Part shown: piece by piece, positions 26,560 through 35,442 of the stretch
Position numbering within the stretch: the first letter of the stretch is position 1
How the letters are laid out: the number at the start of each line of letters is the position of its first letter
From: Nitrospira sp.
Lineage (GTDB): Bacteria; Nitrospirota; Nitrospiria; Nitrospirales; Nitrospiraceae
Length of the DNA stretch: 41,853 nt
Assembly: GCA_005116945.1 (NCBI GenBank)
Contig: SWDH01000040.1
Span: 28,394 to 70,246 of the forward strand
Direction of reading: 5' to 3'
Translations under genes and position numbers: made by a program
The notes under the pieces: generated by a model
The model's database searches: none
Seen by the model: only the letters and a program-made list of their open reading frames with translations
What the model was told of the DNA's origin: nothing

Positions 26560-28806
26560 TTAGTTCAGCGCGTTCAACGCTGAACCGGCCTTGAACCACG
26601 CAATTTGTTGTTCGGTGATGCTGTGGTTCGCCTGAATGGTGAGTGACGTACCATCCGCCTTATGGATGGTCACTTGCACCGGTTTGCCAGGAGCCAGACT
26701 GCTTAGCCCTGTCACGCTGATGCGGTCCTGTTGCTCGATCTTCTCGTAATCCTTCGGGTCAGCGAAGGTCAACGCCAAGATCCCCTGCTTCTTCAAATTG
26801 GTCTCATGAATTCGGGCAAAGCTCTTCGTGATCACGACAAGAACGTTCAGGAATCGCGGCGACATCGCCGCATGCTCTCTGCTGCTGCCTTCCCCGTAAT
26901 TCTCGTCGCCGACCACAATCGAACCGATGCCCTTCGCTTTGTACCGGCGAGCAATCTGGGCCATGGTCAGACCCGTTTCGCCCGTCAACACGTCCGTCCC
27001 CTTGCCTGGCTCGGGGAAAAACGCATTGTTCGCACCCAGGAACATGTTGTCGCTGATCCTATCTAAATGGCCGCGGAACTTGAGCCAGGGGCCAGCCGGC
27101 GAAATATGATCGGTCGTCGTCTTGCCCTTGGTCTTGATCAAGAGCGGAAGCTTTTCGAAATCTTTGCCGCCCCAACGCGGGAAAGGTTGCAGTAATTGTA
27201 ACCGCTCACTGGTCGGCGGAACCTCGACGGTCAAGCCCTCACCGCTGGCTGCCGGCGCGACGAATCCCTCTTCACCCTTCGCAAACCCCTTGGCTGGAAG
27301 CTCTTCACCCACCGGCGGCAGGAACTTGAATTCTTTCCCATCCGCTCCCTTGAGCGTCTGGTTCACAGGATCGAAGCCGAGGTCGCCCGTAATGGCATAG
27401 GCCGTGACGACTTCAGGACTTGCGAGGAACGACAGGGTTTCATTGATGCCGTCGTTGCGGCCAGGAAAATTTCGGTTGAAGGAGCTCACGATCGAATCTG
27501 CTTTCCCCTTCACGCCATCAGCCCGCTTCCACTGCCCAATACAAGGACCACAAGAATTCGACAACACCGTGCCACCCAACTGTTCAAATGTCTCCAAGAA
27601 CCCGTCGCGCTTCATCGTGTTGTAAATGCGCTCGGAGCCAGGAGACACGAGAAACGACGCTTTCGCTTTGAGCCCGGCCTTCAACCCTTGCTGAGCAATA
27701 TGGGCTGAACGACTGATGTCTTCATAGGATGAATTGGTGCAGCTGCCGATGAGCGCCGCCTTGAGCTCGACTGGATAGCCCTTCTCCTTGGCTTCCGCCG
27801 CCAACTTGGAAATGGGCCGAGCGAGATCCGGCGTATGGGGCCCAACGACATGAGGCTCGAGCTTAGACAGATCAATTTCGACAATCTGGTCGTAGTACTT
27901 CTCAGGTGACTGAGCAACCTCTGGGTCTGGGACAAGCAATGACTTGTTGGCGATCGACAGGTTGGCGAGGTCGCCTCGATCCGTGATGTTCAAATAGGCC
28001 ACCATCTTCTGGTCGAAGGGGAACACCGATGTCGTGGCGCCCAACTCTGCGCCCATGTTACAGATTGTCCCCTTCCCAGTCGCGCTGATGGTTTCGGCGC
28101 CTGGTCCGAAGTATTCGACGATCTTGTTCGTTCCGCCCTTTACCGTGAGCAAGCCACAGAGGTACAGAATCACGTCCTTCGGCGAGGCCCAGCCGCTCAA
28201 CTTGCCGGTCAGGTGGATGCCGATCAGTTTTGGATGGAGCACTTCCCATGGCAGGCCGGCCATCACTTCACCTGCGTCTGCACCGCCGACCCCGATGGCC
28301 AATCCACCGAGCCCACCGCCGTTCGGCGTATGCGAGTCGGTGCCGATGATCAAGCTGCCCGGGAACGCATAGTTCTCCAACACCACTTGGTGAATGATCC
28401 CGGCGCCAGGTTTCCAGAAACCAATCCCGTACTTCTTGGCCGCTGAGGCGAGGAAATTATACACTTCCGCGTTCTCATCCACCGCGCGCATCAGATCCTT
28501 CTCGGAACCCATCTCGGCCCGAATCAAATGGTCGCAATGGATGGTGCTCGGCACGGCCGCCTGCTTCTTGTTAGCCTGCATGAACTGCAAGATGGCCATC
28601 TGGGCCGTCGCGTCCTGCATCGCTACGCGATCAGGCCGCAGGGCCAACATCGCTTTGCCGCGTTCCCACGCCTGGGTATCGAAATCGTCCGCATGTGAGA
28701 CCAACACCTTCTCGGCTAAGGTCAAACCACGACCGAATTTCTTCCTGGCCTTCGCAAACACATCCGGCATTTTCGCATAGAGGTTTTTTGCAAGATCCAT
28801 CGACAT
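26560..28806 (-). CDS. acnA: Aconitate hydratase
   Basis: 748 residues, resembling the mitochondrial/AcnA-like aconitase. The three cluster-ligand cysteines are seen in ALIGSCTNSSYEDISRSAH and in SNSCGPCIGQWKR (two ligands). The C-terminal swivel domain has GDENYGEGSSREHAAMSPRF and NLKKQGILALTFADPKDYEK. The enzyme interconverts citrate and isocitrate through cis-aconitate with a [4Fe-4S] cluster. Here it links Icd and ATP-citrate lyase. AAGGAG lies seven bases before the ATG. It is co-directional with icd (24-base gap) and likely in one operon. Confidence 0.95.
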   Translation of the reverse strand: MSMDLAKNLYAKMPDVFAKARKKFGRGLTLAEKVLVSHADDFDTQAWERGKAMLALRPDRVAMQDATAQMAILQFMQANKKQAAVPSTIHCDHLIRAEMGSEKDLMRAVDENAEVYNFLASAAKKYGIGFWKPGAGIIHQVVLENYAFPGSLIIGTDSHTPNGGGLGGLAIGVGGADAGEVMAGLPWEVLHPKLIGIHLTGKLSGWASPKDVILYLCGLLTVKGGTNKIVEYFGPGAETISATGKGTICNMGAELGATTSVFPFDQKMVAYLNITDRGDLANLSIANKSLLVPDPEVAQSPEKYYDQIVEIDLSKLEPHVVGPHTPDLARPISKLAAEAKEKGYPVELKAALIGSCTNSSYEDISRSAHIAQQGLKAGLKAKASFLVSPGSERIYNTMKRDGFLETFEQLGGTVLSNSCGPCIGQWKRADGVKGKADSIVSSFNRNFPGRNDGINETLSFLASPEVVTAYAITGDLGFDPVNQTLKGADGKEFKFLPPVGEELPAKGFAKGEEGFVAPAASGEGLTVEVPPTSERLQLLQPFPRWGGKDFEKLPLLIKTKGKTTTDHISPAGPWLKFRGHLDRISDNMFLGANNAFFPEPGKGTDVLTGETGLTMAQIARRYKAKGIGSIVVGDENYGEGSSREHAAMSPRFLNVLVVITKSFARIHETNLKKQGILALTFADPKDYEKIEQQDRISVTGLSSLAPGKPVQVTIHKADGTSLTIQANHSITEQQIAWFKAGSALNALN

Positions 28807-28824
28807 GATTTATCTCCTTGAAGC

Positions 28825-28866
28825 TCACAGCCGTCAGCTTTCAGCAGTCAGAGCGCTGATGGCTGA
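28825..28866. repeat. Intercistronic hairpin in the aclA-acn gap
   Basis: AGCCGTCAGC (28832-28841) and GCTGATGGCT (28856-28865) are complementary with one G-T pair. CAGCAGTCAGAGC lies in the loop. The same short words recur as hairpins in other intergenic gaps of the window. Confidence 0.5.
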
Positions 28867-28869
28867 TCG

Positions 28870-30690
28870 CTATTTTAACGGCGGCACTTCCCGCCTTTTT
28901 GGCGCCGCATAATTGACCAAGTAATCGAACAGGCGGATTAAACGGCTATCCTGACGCTTCTGATCGACCCAATGTCCGATCAATCCGATTGTGCGCGAGA
29001 GGATGAAGAAGCCGTTCAAGCTATCAACTGGGAATCCAATATCGACAAGCACCGCTGCCATCGTGCCATCCACGTTCAGAATCAGGTTGTCCTTCTTCAC
29101 TGAGGTGATCTTTTCCACTTCGAGCGCGAAGTCCAGGCAGGGGGTCTTGATGTTCAAACTCTTCACGTACCCGACCAACTCCTTCACCCGCTTATCCGGA
29201 TTGCGCAAGCTCTTGACGCGATGGCCGATCCCAGGCACCGGACCGTGGTTCTTCTTCATATAGGCCAAGAAATCATCCACGGTCATTTTATTATCGACAG
29301 CATACTTGAAGAACCGACCTGCGTCGGTCACGGCGCCGCCGAAGCGGGGACCGATCATAATGAGTCCGGCTGCAACCGATTGGGACATGCCAATTCCAGC
29401 ACAAGCTGCAATGATCGTCCCAAGAGCCCCGCTCACGCAGGGGCCATGGTCGGCAGAGAGCATCATGATGCGCTTGATGATTTCAGCCTCTTGTTGGGAG
29501 ATCAGGCGCTTATCCCACAGCAGCCCTACGACATGGGGAATTTGGTAGCCTTTGTTGATCAGTTCGGAAGCAGGGTATCCGTCGTAGCAAGGCTCATCGC
29601 CACGGTCGTCGCTGATCGTGGTGCGGATCAAGGGGGCGACCATCACTTCGTCCGCCTTCATGGCCTCTTCAATCGTCTTCGGCAACTTCGGAAGCATAAC
29701 CGGCTCAACCGGCTCCTTGACCTGGCCGGACTTCAGCAGTTCTTGATAGGCTTCCTTGATGGCGGGGCCCAAGGCGCCGAATGTCGCCGGTACAATGGCG
29801 CCGGATTTCTTGAGGGCATCGGACTTTGAACGGGCTGACCCTTCACCCTTCAAACCTTCCTTCGCGCCAGCGTGACCGAACTTCATCCCCTTCGGCAAAC
29901 TCTCCTGGCAGAACCCGGAAACGACGGCAATCAACTTCGTACGCCTCTTCTTGGCTCCATACCACTCAGCGGCCTTCTCCTCGAGATCGCCACCCATTTC
30001 GCCGACGATGACGACCGCCTTCGTTTGCGGATCGTTCTCGAACATGTCCAGGTAACTGACATAGTCGGTTCCAGGATAGGTATCCCCGCCGATCCCGATG
30101 GCCGTCGTGATACCGTCGGCAAATTGCGAGCAGATCCAGATAATTTCGTTAGAGAGACCGCCAGACTTGGTGATGACACCGAACGACCCTTCACGATAGA
30201 GCTTCGACAGCACCAAGTTGTCGAATGCGCCGCCAATGACACCCAAACGGCAGGAGCCGGCCGATACGATGCCGATCGACGAAGGACCATTGAACACCTT
30301 CCCGAGCTTGGTCGCATGACGGCCTAGGATCTTGGCGTCTTTTTCAGGCACGCCTTCGGTAATCATGGAGACCACCTTGATGTGCGAGTCGTCCAAAGCT
30401 TCCATCCCGCCCTTCATCGCCCGATCTGCGCCGATGTAGACAAGACTGGTGTTGATCTGAGGATGGTTCTTCGTCGCCTCTGCAACGCTCTTATAGATGG
30501 GGACGGCCACAAGACCGCTGCCATAGGGGATTTCGTGTGTTTTCCCGGCATCAGGCGGATAGACAAAGGCCAGGACATTCAATGATCGTTTGATCAAATA
30601 GCAGAACTCGGCCATTCGTCGCGCGGCGTTTACGCCCGCGACACCTCCCTGAATGACCACATAGGTATCTTTATTGGCCAGGATACTCAT
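28870..30690 (-). CDS. aclA: ATP-citrate lyase, alpha (citrate-synthase-like) subunit
   Basis: 606 residues. The N-terminal half has the CoA-binding fold and the phosphohistidine loop in GMKFGHAGAKEGLKGEG (around residue 275). The C-terminal half is citrate-synthase-like (PGIGHRVKSLRNPDKRVKEL, HGPCVSGALGTIIAACAGIG). With AclB it cleaves citrate with ATP and CoA to oxaloacetate and acetyl-CoA, the hallmark rTCA step. The frame is open to 30771, but I choose the internal ATG (30688-30690), which has GGGAG six bases upstream and starts SILANKDTYVVIQGG. The upstream 27 codons run through a repeat hairpin. The order aclB-aclA is that known from Chlorobium. Confidence 0.95.
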   Translation of the reverse strand: MSILANKDTYVVIQGGVAGVNAARRMAEFCYLIKRSLNVLAFVYPPDAGKTHEIPYGSGLVAVPIYKSVAEATKNHPQINTSLVYIGADRAMKGGMEALDDSHIKVVSMITEGVPEKDAKILGRHATKLGKVFNGPSSIGIVSAGSCRLGVIGGAFDNLVLSKLYREGSFGVITKSGGLSNEIIWICSQFADGITTAIGIGGDTYPGTDYVSYLDMFENDPQTKAVVIVGEMGGDLEEKAAEWYGAKKRRTKLIAVVSGFCQESLPKGMKFGHAGAKEGLKGEGSARSKSDALKKSGAIVPATFGALGPAIKEAYQELLKSGQVKEPVEPVMLPKLPKTIEEAMKADEVMVAPLIRTTISDDRGDEPCYDGYPASELINKGYQIPHVVGLLWDKRLISQQEAEIIKRIMMLSADHGPCVSGALGTIIAACAGIGMSQSVAAGLIMIGPRFGGAVTDAGRFFKYAVDNKMTVDDFLAYMKKNHGPVPGIGHRVKSLRNPDKRVKELVGYVKSLNIKTPCLDFALEVEKITSVKKDNLILNVDGTMAAVLVDIGFPVDSLNGFFILSRTIGLIGHWVDQKRQDSRLIRLFDYLVNYAAPKRREVPPLK

Positions 30691-30710
30691 CGGAATCTCC
30701 CTCTTCTCAG

Positions 30711-30779
30711 TGCTAAGTCCTGAGTGCTGAGTCATGAGCGAAAGAGCCTTCTGCTGCTCAGCGCTCAGCACCCAGCACG
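30711..30779. repeat. aclB-aclA intercistronic hairpin
   Basis: GTGCTAAGTCCTGAGTGCTG (30711-30730) complements CAGCGCTCAGCACCCAGCAC (30760-30779). The stem would span about 20 bp with a few mismatches. It falls between aclB stop and aclA start and is the strongest copy of this word family in the cluster. Confidence 0.6.
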
Positions 30780-30783
30780 TAAT

Positions 30784-31980
30784 TTACTTCTGCAACGCCT
30801 TATCGACGATATCGGTCAACGGCGTGTTACGGTCGAAGACGTTGATGTCGAACCCTTCGTCCTTGAGCGCGCGCATCGCATCGAGCCCTTCCTTCTCACG
30901 CGGGCCACCACGGCGCACCCAAATTTTCACGTCCTTGAGCTTGCCCTCGGACTTCGCCTTACGGAATCCATTGATGATGCCGCCGAACGTCTTCTTCACG
31001 TCGGTGAAATTGGCAATCGCGCCGCCGACAATGATGTTCTTAATCCCGGGCAACGAGCAAACCTTGTCGGTCAGCACTTCCACGGCCCAGTCAGGTGGAT
31101 CGCCGGAATATTCGGCATAGTTGGCCAGCTTGCCGCCGCGCGCAACGACCGCATCGGAGTAATAGACGCTAGCCCCACCACCCGCCGGAAGCATGGCCGT
31201 ATCCCCACCTGGAATCTCGATAAATTTAACCGAGCCTTTGATTTTGGAATCGACTGCCATCACTTCCATCTCATGTTTGGAGTAGGCGCGGCCAAATTCT
31301 GCGGCAAAGGCAAAATTCCAATCGGGATGCCGGAACTTGGCGTCGCCATCCAGCAACGTCACCGCATCCAAGGCAATCAATTCACTATCGTGTTCTCGCA
31401 GGACCACAGGATTTACTTCCAAATACTGTGCATCTTCGCTGTCGAAACAGATGAACATCTTGCCCGCAAATTCGGCCATCTTCTTCAGGAGCGGACCAGT
31501 AAAACCCGCGTCCTTGGCTAATCGCTCGATGGCTTCCACCGAGGGCTGCTGTCCAACTTCCACTGCCAGGCGCTTCACACGATCCCAATTCGATTCGACT
31601 TCAATGCCGCCGCAGTTGGCAACCAGAAGGTCCGTCCCTTCTCGGGTCGACTTCACCGCGCAATAATATTCTTCCTTGTGTGGGATCATTTCAGACACAA
31701 TCACTTGCGAGACGGTGATGCTGCCTACTTGACGACCGATCATCTCCTTGGTCGCCGCTTCCGCTTCTTTCAGATCCAGACCGACCTTGACCAGCCCGAG
31801 CTTAAACCGCGAGCCAAGCGCCTCATGAGCCTTGACCACCAGCTTGGATTTCTTCAGCCATTCATTGGCTTGACCGAGCTTCGTCAATTCGTCGACCGAA
31901 GTGACGACGACATAGTGGGGGACGGTAATGCCCCACTTCTTCATCAACCCCATTCCAGGACCTTCGAGCACCTTCGCCAT
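30784..31980 (-). CDS. aclB: ATP-citrate lyase, beta (ATP-grasp) subunit
   Basis: 398 residues, exactly the length of the two-subunit lyase small chain. It carries an ATP-grasp domain in the first 240 residues (SKLVVKAHEALGSRFKLGLV, then EVNPVVLREHDSELIALDAV). A succinyl-CoA-synthetase-like C-terminal domain follows (PAGGGASVYYSDAVVARGG, IIVGGAIANFTDVKKTFGGI). It acts with AclA in citrate cleavage. GGAG lies eight bases before the ATG. It is the first gene of the rTCA transcript as seen here. The upstream region has a candidate promoter. Confidence 0.96.
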   Translation of the reverse strand: MAKVLEGPGMGLMKKWGITVPHYVVVTSVDELTKLGQANEWLKKSKLVVKAHEALGSRFKLGLVKVGLDLKEAEAATKEMIGRQVGSITVSQVIVSEMIPHKEEYYCAVKSTREGTDLLVANCGGIEVESNWDRVKRLAVEVGQQPSVEAIERLAKDAGFTGPLLKKMAEFAGKMFICFDSEDAQYLEVNPVVLREHDSELIALDAVTLLDGDAKFRHPDWNFAFAAEFGRAYSKHEMEVMAVDSKIKGSVKFIEIPGGDTAMLPAGGGASVYYSDAVVARGGKLANYAEYSGDPPDWAVEVLTDKVCSLPGIKNIIVGGAIANFTDVKKTFGGIINGFRKAKSEGKLKDVKIWVRRGGPREKEGLDAMRALKDEGFDINVFDRNTPLTDIVDKALQK

Positions 31981-32009
31981 GACATCACTCCATAGAAATG
32001 GTGAGAAAC

Positions 32010-32038
32010 AATATAGAAAGGAGGAGGATTCTAACCAA
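32010..32038 (-). promoter_or_regulatory. Candidate promoter for the rTCA cluster
   Basis: On the minus strand, TTGGTT (32038-32033) and TATATT (32015-32010) are separated by 17 bases, giving a start site around 32003 and a leader of about 23 bases to aclB. No Crp-like palindrome was recognised at this site. Confidence 0.45.
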
Positions 32039-32329
32039 ATCGGCTGGGGGACTCAAGACGTCAGAGGAACTAATCGAAGAAAGTCCAAAAGACCTAGCAA
32101 AGACCACGAGTGAGTGCACATCTCTCTAACTAAGCGAAATGTCAGAAAAAGTTTCAGGCTGACCCGGCAAAATGTGTTGCGATGACGATCACTCTCATCG
32201 ACAGCGCGAAAAATCATGGGCCAGATTATGTTGAAGATATCTTGCCGCACCCAGCAGCGGTAACCATCCCGCCGACAGTGATTCTTTGACAGAACGTGGA
32301 GTGATTCTCTTTTCTGAAGAACTCAAGGA
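32039..32329. other. Gene-free region upstream of aclB
   Basis: No coding frame with a ribosome-binding site is seen. The stretch is followed on its right by a mobile-like repeat. It may hold operator sites for the cluster, but I could not identify a palindrome with confidence. Confidence 0.35.
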
Positions 32330-32515
32330 CCTAGCCCGCATTATTCATGAAGGTTCGTTGCGAAAGCGTGCAGACGCGAAGCGAGATGGGCACTCGGAGA
32401 CGTGAAGCCCTGAGGCATACTCGTGCAGTATGTCGAAGGACTGAACGGCGAGACTGCCCGTCGCAGCCGCGTATTCGCGCTTGCAGCAGAAGCTTCATGA
32501 AAAATGCGGCCTAGG
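32330..32515. mobile_element. 186-bp element with inverted ends (MITE-like family)
   Basis: The ends CCGCATTATTCATGAAG (32336-32352) and CTTCATGAAAAATGCGG (32493-32509) are inverted repeats with one mismatch, extended outward by CCTAG/CTAGG. A related left half (CCGCATTATTCATGACGG, 41424-41441) is near the right edge of the window. The interior is non-coding. It is compatible with a non-autonomous transposon derivative, though the transposase is not recognised. Confidence 0.65.
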
Positions 32516-32542
32516 TTACCGAACCTCGGGCACATTCAGGTA

Positions 32543-33451
32543 TCAGACCTTTGCCAAGAACTGGTTGTGCACCCATCCTTCAATATCTCCATTCTTCACC
32601 AATTCCACCTTATTCCATCGGTCGCGCTTTTCCAGGAGCACCACCTCGGTTCCCCTCTTCAGAGGCTCGGCAACAGATGAAAATTCTATGCCTGGGCCGC
32701 TTCGAATATTCAACGTAGAAGCCGTCACTTCATAGCGTTCCCGTTCTTCTCCTTCGCGACCCAGCACCGAGGCACGCACGTTCTCCAATGGAAATGCCGG
32801 GCCTGGATCCCGCTTCCGATCGGGAGCGATATCCTCATGCCCTACCACATCCTTGAGGTCGTAGTGTCGAACAAGGAGTTGTGCGAGTTCCAAGGCCTTT
32901 TGGATCTGGATTTCTGTGTAGGCATGCCACCAGCGGGGCTCATCGTCCAACTTGTGCTTGGCAAAAATAACTTGGTCCTCCGCATACAGCGTCCCATACC
33001 AAGCCTGATATTTGTCGCCCACTTTCTTCAGCGGGCCCGCATTGTCCATCTCGATCCCGATGGAATAGCTGTTCAGTCCGCTCAACCCATCCCAGTGGCT
33101 GAGGCCCGCGTGCCAGGTTTTCACATTGAACGGCGCAAGTTGAGTGATTGTGCCGTCTCTGGCCAACACCACATGTGCAGAGGCCTTCGATTCCGGGTTC
33201 ATCAGCCAATTGATCGAACTCGCGGCACTCTTCCCAGCCGTGTAGTGGAATACGAGGTAACGTGGGGCGAGGTCGCCTCCTTTGTTCGAAGTCTCAACGA
33301 AGGACACGTCTGCCCCGACAAGCCGATCGTCTTCGATGGAAAGGCTCACACTTCGCGCGATGGCGGTACCACGTGCTTTGGCCGTCCTCAACGCGGTCTT
33401 TTTCTTCTTCGGCGTACGACGTGTTTGAGAAGATTTTCTACGTACCATCAT
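32543..33451 (-). CDS. N-acetylmuramoyl-L-alanine amidase (AmpD-type) with C-terminal SH3-like domain
   Basis: 302 residues. A basic, Ala/Lys/Arg-rich N-terminus of about 45 residues is followed by an amidase_2 domain. The zinc ligands are visible: His in YLVFHYTAGKSA and in VGHEDIAPDRKRDPGPAFP (His and the DPGPAF Asp), with TWHAGLSHWDG between. A bacterial SH3-like domain follows (STLNIRSGPGIEFSSVAEPL, then KRDRWNKVELV), which usually binds cell wall. It would cut the peptide from MurNAc in peptidoglycan. There is no clear signal peptide, so export is uncertain. GGGGAG precedes the ATG. Confidence 0.85.
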   Translation of the reverse strand: MMVRRKSSQTRRTPKKKKTALRTAKARGTAIARSVSLSIEDDRLVGADVSFVETSNKGGDLAPRYLVFHYTAGKSAASSINWLMNPESKASAHVVLARDGTITQLAPFNVKTWHAGLSHWDGLSGLNSYSIGIEMDNAGPLKKVGDKYQAWYGTLYAEDQVIFAKHKLDDEPRWWHAYTEIQIQKALELAQLLVRHYDLKDVVGHEDIAPDRKRDPGPAFPLENVRASVLGREGEERERYEVTASTLNIRSGPGIEFSSVAEPLKRGTEVVLLEKRDRWNKVELVKNGDIEGWVHNQFLAKV

Positions 33452-33538
33452 GCACTCCCCGCAGCAGGCTGAAAGGGCTCACCGCCCTTATGCCTGCGCC
33501 ACGATGTTTTCAAGAAGTCCTACTATCTTTGGCATCAG

Positions 33539-34375
33539 TTACACCTTAAAATTCCTTTGGCAGGCGGGACACACAAACGAACTACGTTCGCTTTGGAGAC
33601 GACGAATGACTCGCCCACAGTGGTTGGGACAACGCTGACCTTCTTTACCGTACACGAGGTGGTGCTGCTTATAGTGGCCTTCTGTGCCGTCTGGGGCAAA
33701 GAAATCCTTGACGCTTGAGCCACCACAGGAAATCGCATCCCGCAACACCGTCTGCATGGTGTCATAGAGACTGATAATTGCGGCCTCACGCAACCGACTC
33801 ACTTCACGGTTTGGATGGAGCTTGGTGCGAAAAAGGATTTCGTTCGCGTAGATATTCCCAATCCCTGCGATCACTTGCTGATGCATCAGGAGCGGCTTCA
33901 ATCGTCCACGCCTGGCTCGCATGAGGCGGACGAATTCATCGCGAGGGACCGTGACGGGGTCGACACCGAAACGGCGAGCACGATACCGGTCAAGGCCGGG
34001 TCGATCGAGCAAGGACAGCCTCCCAAACCGCCGAGGGTTCCAATAGCGCAGCTCCGATTCACGCCCTCCTGCGAAGGACATGCGAACATGCACATGCTGC
34101 GGGTGTTTCGTCTCTGTCGTGCGAAAGAGCAGGAGCCCTGTCATGCCCAGCTCTGCGACGGCATATCTGAGTTCGCCATCTTTATGAAATCCTAGTGCGA
34201 CGCTCTTGCCGTATCGCTCTACCATGTCCAGCCGGGCACCGCGATACCACGGAAGCGTAGACAGTCCTTCCCGAACGATATCCGCTCGCCCCACCCAACA
34301 GTCATTGAGCTGCGCGCCGATAAGATGCGTTCGTAGCTGCTGAGTCACGACTTCGGCTTCGGGCAATTCTGGCAT
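33539..34375 (-). CDS. mutM: Formamidopyrimidine-DNA glycosylase (Fpg/MutM)
   Basis: 278 residues. The N-terminal PELPEAEVV gives the catalytic Pro2 and Glu3. The helix-two-turn-helix region follows, with IAGIGNIYANEILFRTKLHP. The C-terminal zinc finger reads CPNHCGRVIRRLQSERSSF, then VCPACQ. The first cysteine pair is CxxxC instead of the usual CxxC, which is odd. The enzyme excises oxidised purines such as 8-oxoG. The frame is open to 34528, but the ATG at 34373-34375 starts PELPE and has AAGGA upstream. Confidence 0.93.
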   Translation of the reverse strand: MPELPEAEVVTQQLRTHLIGAQLNDCWVGRADIVREGLSTLPWYRGARLDMVERYGKSVALGFHKDGELRYAVAELGMTGLLLFRTTETKHPQHVHVRMSFAGGRESELRYWNPRRFGRLSLLDRPGLDRYRARRFGVDPVTVPRDEFVRLMRARRGRLKPLLMHQQVIAGIGNIYANEILFRTKLHPNREVSRLREAAIISLYDTMQTVLRDAISCGGSSVKDFFAPDGTEGHYKQHHLVYGKEGQRCPNHCGRVIRRLQSERSSFVCPACQRNFKV

Positions 34376-34458
34376 GTGAGAAATCCTTGTAGTGCGCTCG
34401 CACCAATCCCTGATCATATGGATTAGGCCATGGGCGAAGCACAAAAGGCAACGTGTGG

Positions 34459-34914
34459 CTAGGTGTCTGAGCCTGGGCGTAAAGCGGGATTCTGCTTGTC
34501 TATCGCGCGAGCCTCGCGGAGGTGGCAAACTTGGGCGATGGCATCTTCGAGTTTGGGAAGGGGCGTGGCACCGGGTCGGCGCGTCATGACCAACTTAAAG
34601 ACCTCCTCGTACGTCATTCCTTGGACACAACAGAGATAGGCCATCACGACCGACACAGACCGGCCCATGCCGGCACGGCAACACACCATGACCCGATCGT
34701 TCGACAGATGTTGCTCGACCCAGGTTACGGCTCGATCCAACAACAGCGGCTCGGCTTCGGCATACTCCGAAAATGGAATCCTGCCATACTGCAACCAACT
34801 GGGCGGTTGTATCGTGAATTCGGCAGCGACCAGCAACACCGCACCCACCTGTGGCGGTGGCTCGCTTGCGTCATTGATATTTCCAACCAAGAGCGTCTCG
34901 GTAATCCAATGCAT
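34459..34914 (-). CDS. Dual-specificity-type protein phosphatase
   Basis: About 151 residues with the cysteine phosphatase loop VMVCCRAGMGRSVSVVMAYL (CxxxxxR, Cys and Arg in place). The residue before the catalytic Cys is Cys rather than the usual His. The general acid Asp region upstream is less clear (RIPFSEYAEAEP). The fold, with WITETLLVGNINDA at the start, matches bacterial dual-specificity phosphatase-like proteins of the VHR type. The ATG at 34912-34914 is chosen because it starts right before this conserved segment. The substrate is unknown. Confidence 0.8.
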   Translation of the reverse strand: MHWITETLLVGNINDASEPPPQVGAVLLVAAEFTIQPPSWLQYGRIPFSEYAEAEPLLLDRAVTWVEQHLSNDRVMVCCRAGMGRSVSVVMAYLCCVQGMTYEEVFKLVMTRRPGATPLPKLEDAIAQVCHLREARAIDKQNPALRPGSDT

Positions 34915-34974
34915 CGTGGTCTCAGTATAGACAGCGCCCACGCCAGGTCAAGGAGAAATCTTGGCCTCGTCCCG

Positions 34975-35004
34975 TTGCAGTCGCTTCCTAGCGACCGTTA
35001 TACT
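34975..35004 (+). promoter_or_regulatory. Candidate sigma-70 promoter for the zinc-ribbon gene
   Basis: TTGCAG (34975-34980) and TATACT (34999-35004), 18 bases apart, about 40 bases before the ATG. Confidence 0.5.
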
Positions 35005-35044
35005 GGGCATACACCCTCATCGCCCCTGCACAAGGAGTCGCTAG

Positions 35045-35404
35045 ATGCCAAACCCGACCATGAAAGAAGTGGAAACTAGGCTAGGAACCGTCCAGTGCGC
35101 CATTTGTAAGGGGTCGAGCTTTGGAATCGATGAACGCTCTATGCAGGCCGACGGCGAATGGCGCGGCATCTGTAGAAAGTGCTACTACACCTTCCCGATC
35201 TACACAGATATGGAGTTCTACCTGCGCACACAACCGGATATCCCATACCGCCTCAAAGAGATGTCCTGTCCGACCTGCAATCACAAAGGCGTGAGCCTCA
35301 ATTTTCGCGCCACCATGTCCGTCAGGGAGTCCATCTATTTCCTGACCTGTACCTCGTGCCAGAACACATACCCGGAGCAGTCCTCCCTGGAAGCGTTTGA
35401 ATAA
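35045..35404 (+). CDS. Double zinc-ribbon protein of unknown function
   Basis: 119 residues with four CxxC pairs: CAIC and CRKC (about residues 18 and 43), and CPTC and CTSC (about 76 and 102). The pairs form two putative zinc ribbons. The middle is rich in aromatic residues (GICRKCYYTFPIYTDMEFYL). Such proteins may bind nucleic acid or proteins. A clear promoter and AAGGAG precede the ATG. The function is unknown. Confidence 0.7.
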   Translation: MPNPTMKEVETRLGTVQCAICKGSSFGIDERSMQADGEWRGICRKCYYTFPIYTDMEFYLRTQPDIPYRLKEMSCPTCNHKGVSLNFRATMSVRESIYFLTCTSCQNTYPEQSSLEAFE

Positions 35405-35430
35405 CTCCCCTTTTCACCCCCTGCGTGGTG

Positions 35431-35436
35431 TATAAT
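35431..35436 (+). promoter_or_regulatory. TATAAT box just before the next start codon
   Basis: A consensus -10 hexamer lies seven bases before the ATG at 35443. The matching -35 region is poor. The spacing puts the transcription start at or near the ATG, so the transcript may be leaderless. Confidence 0.5.
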
Positions 35437-35442
35437 CTCGAC

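Noticed and set aside
33452..33538. 15-codon ORF MPKIVGLLENIVAQA between mutM and the amidase gene
   Set aside because: It follows the mutM stop directly but has no ribosome-binding site; nothing supports translation.
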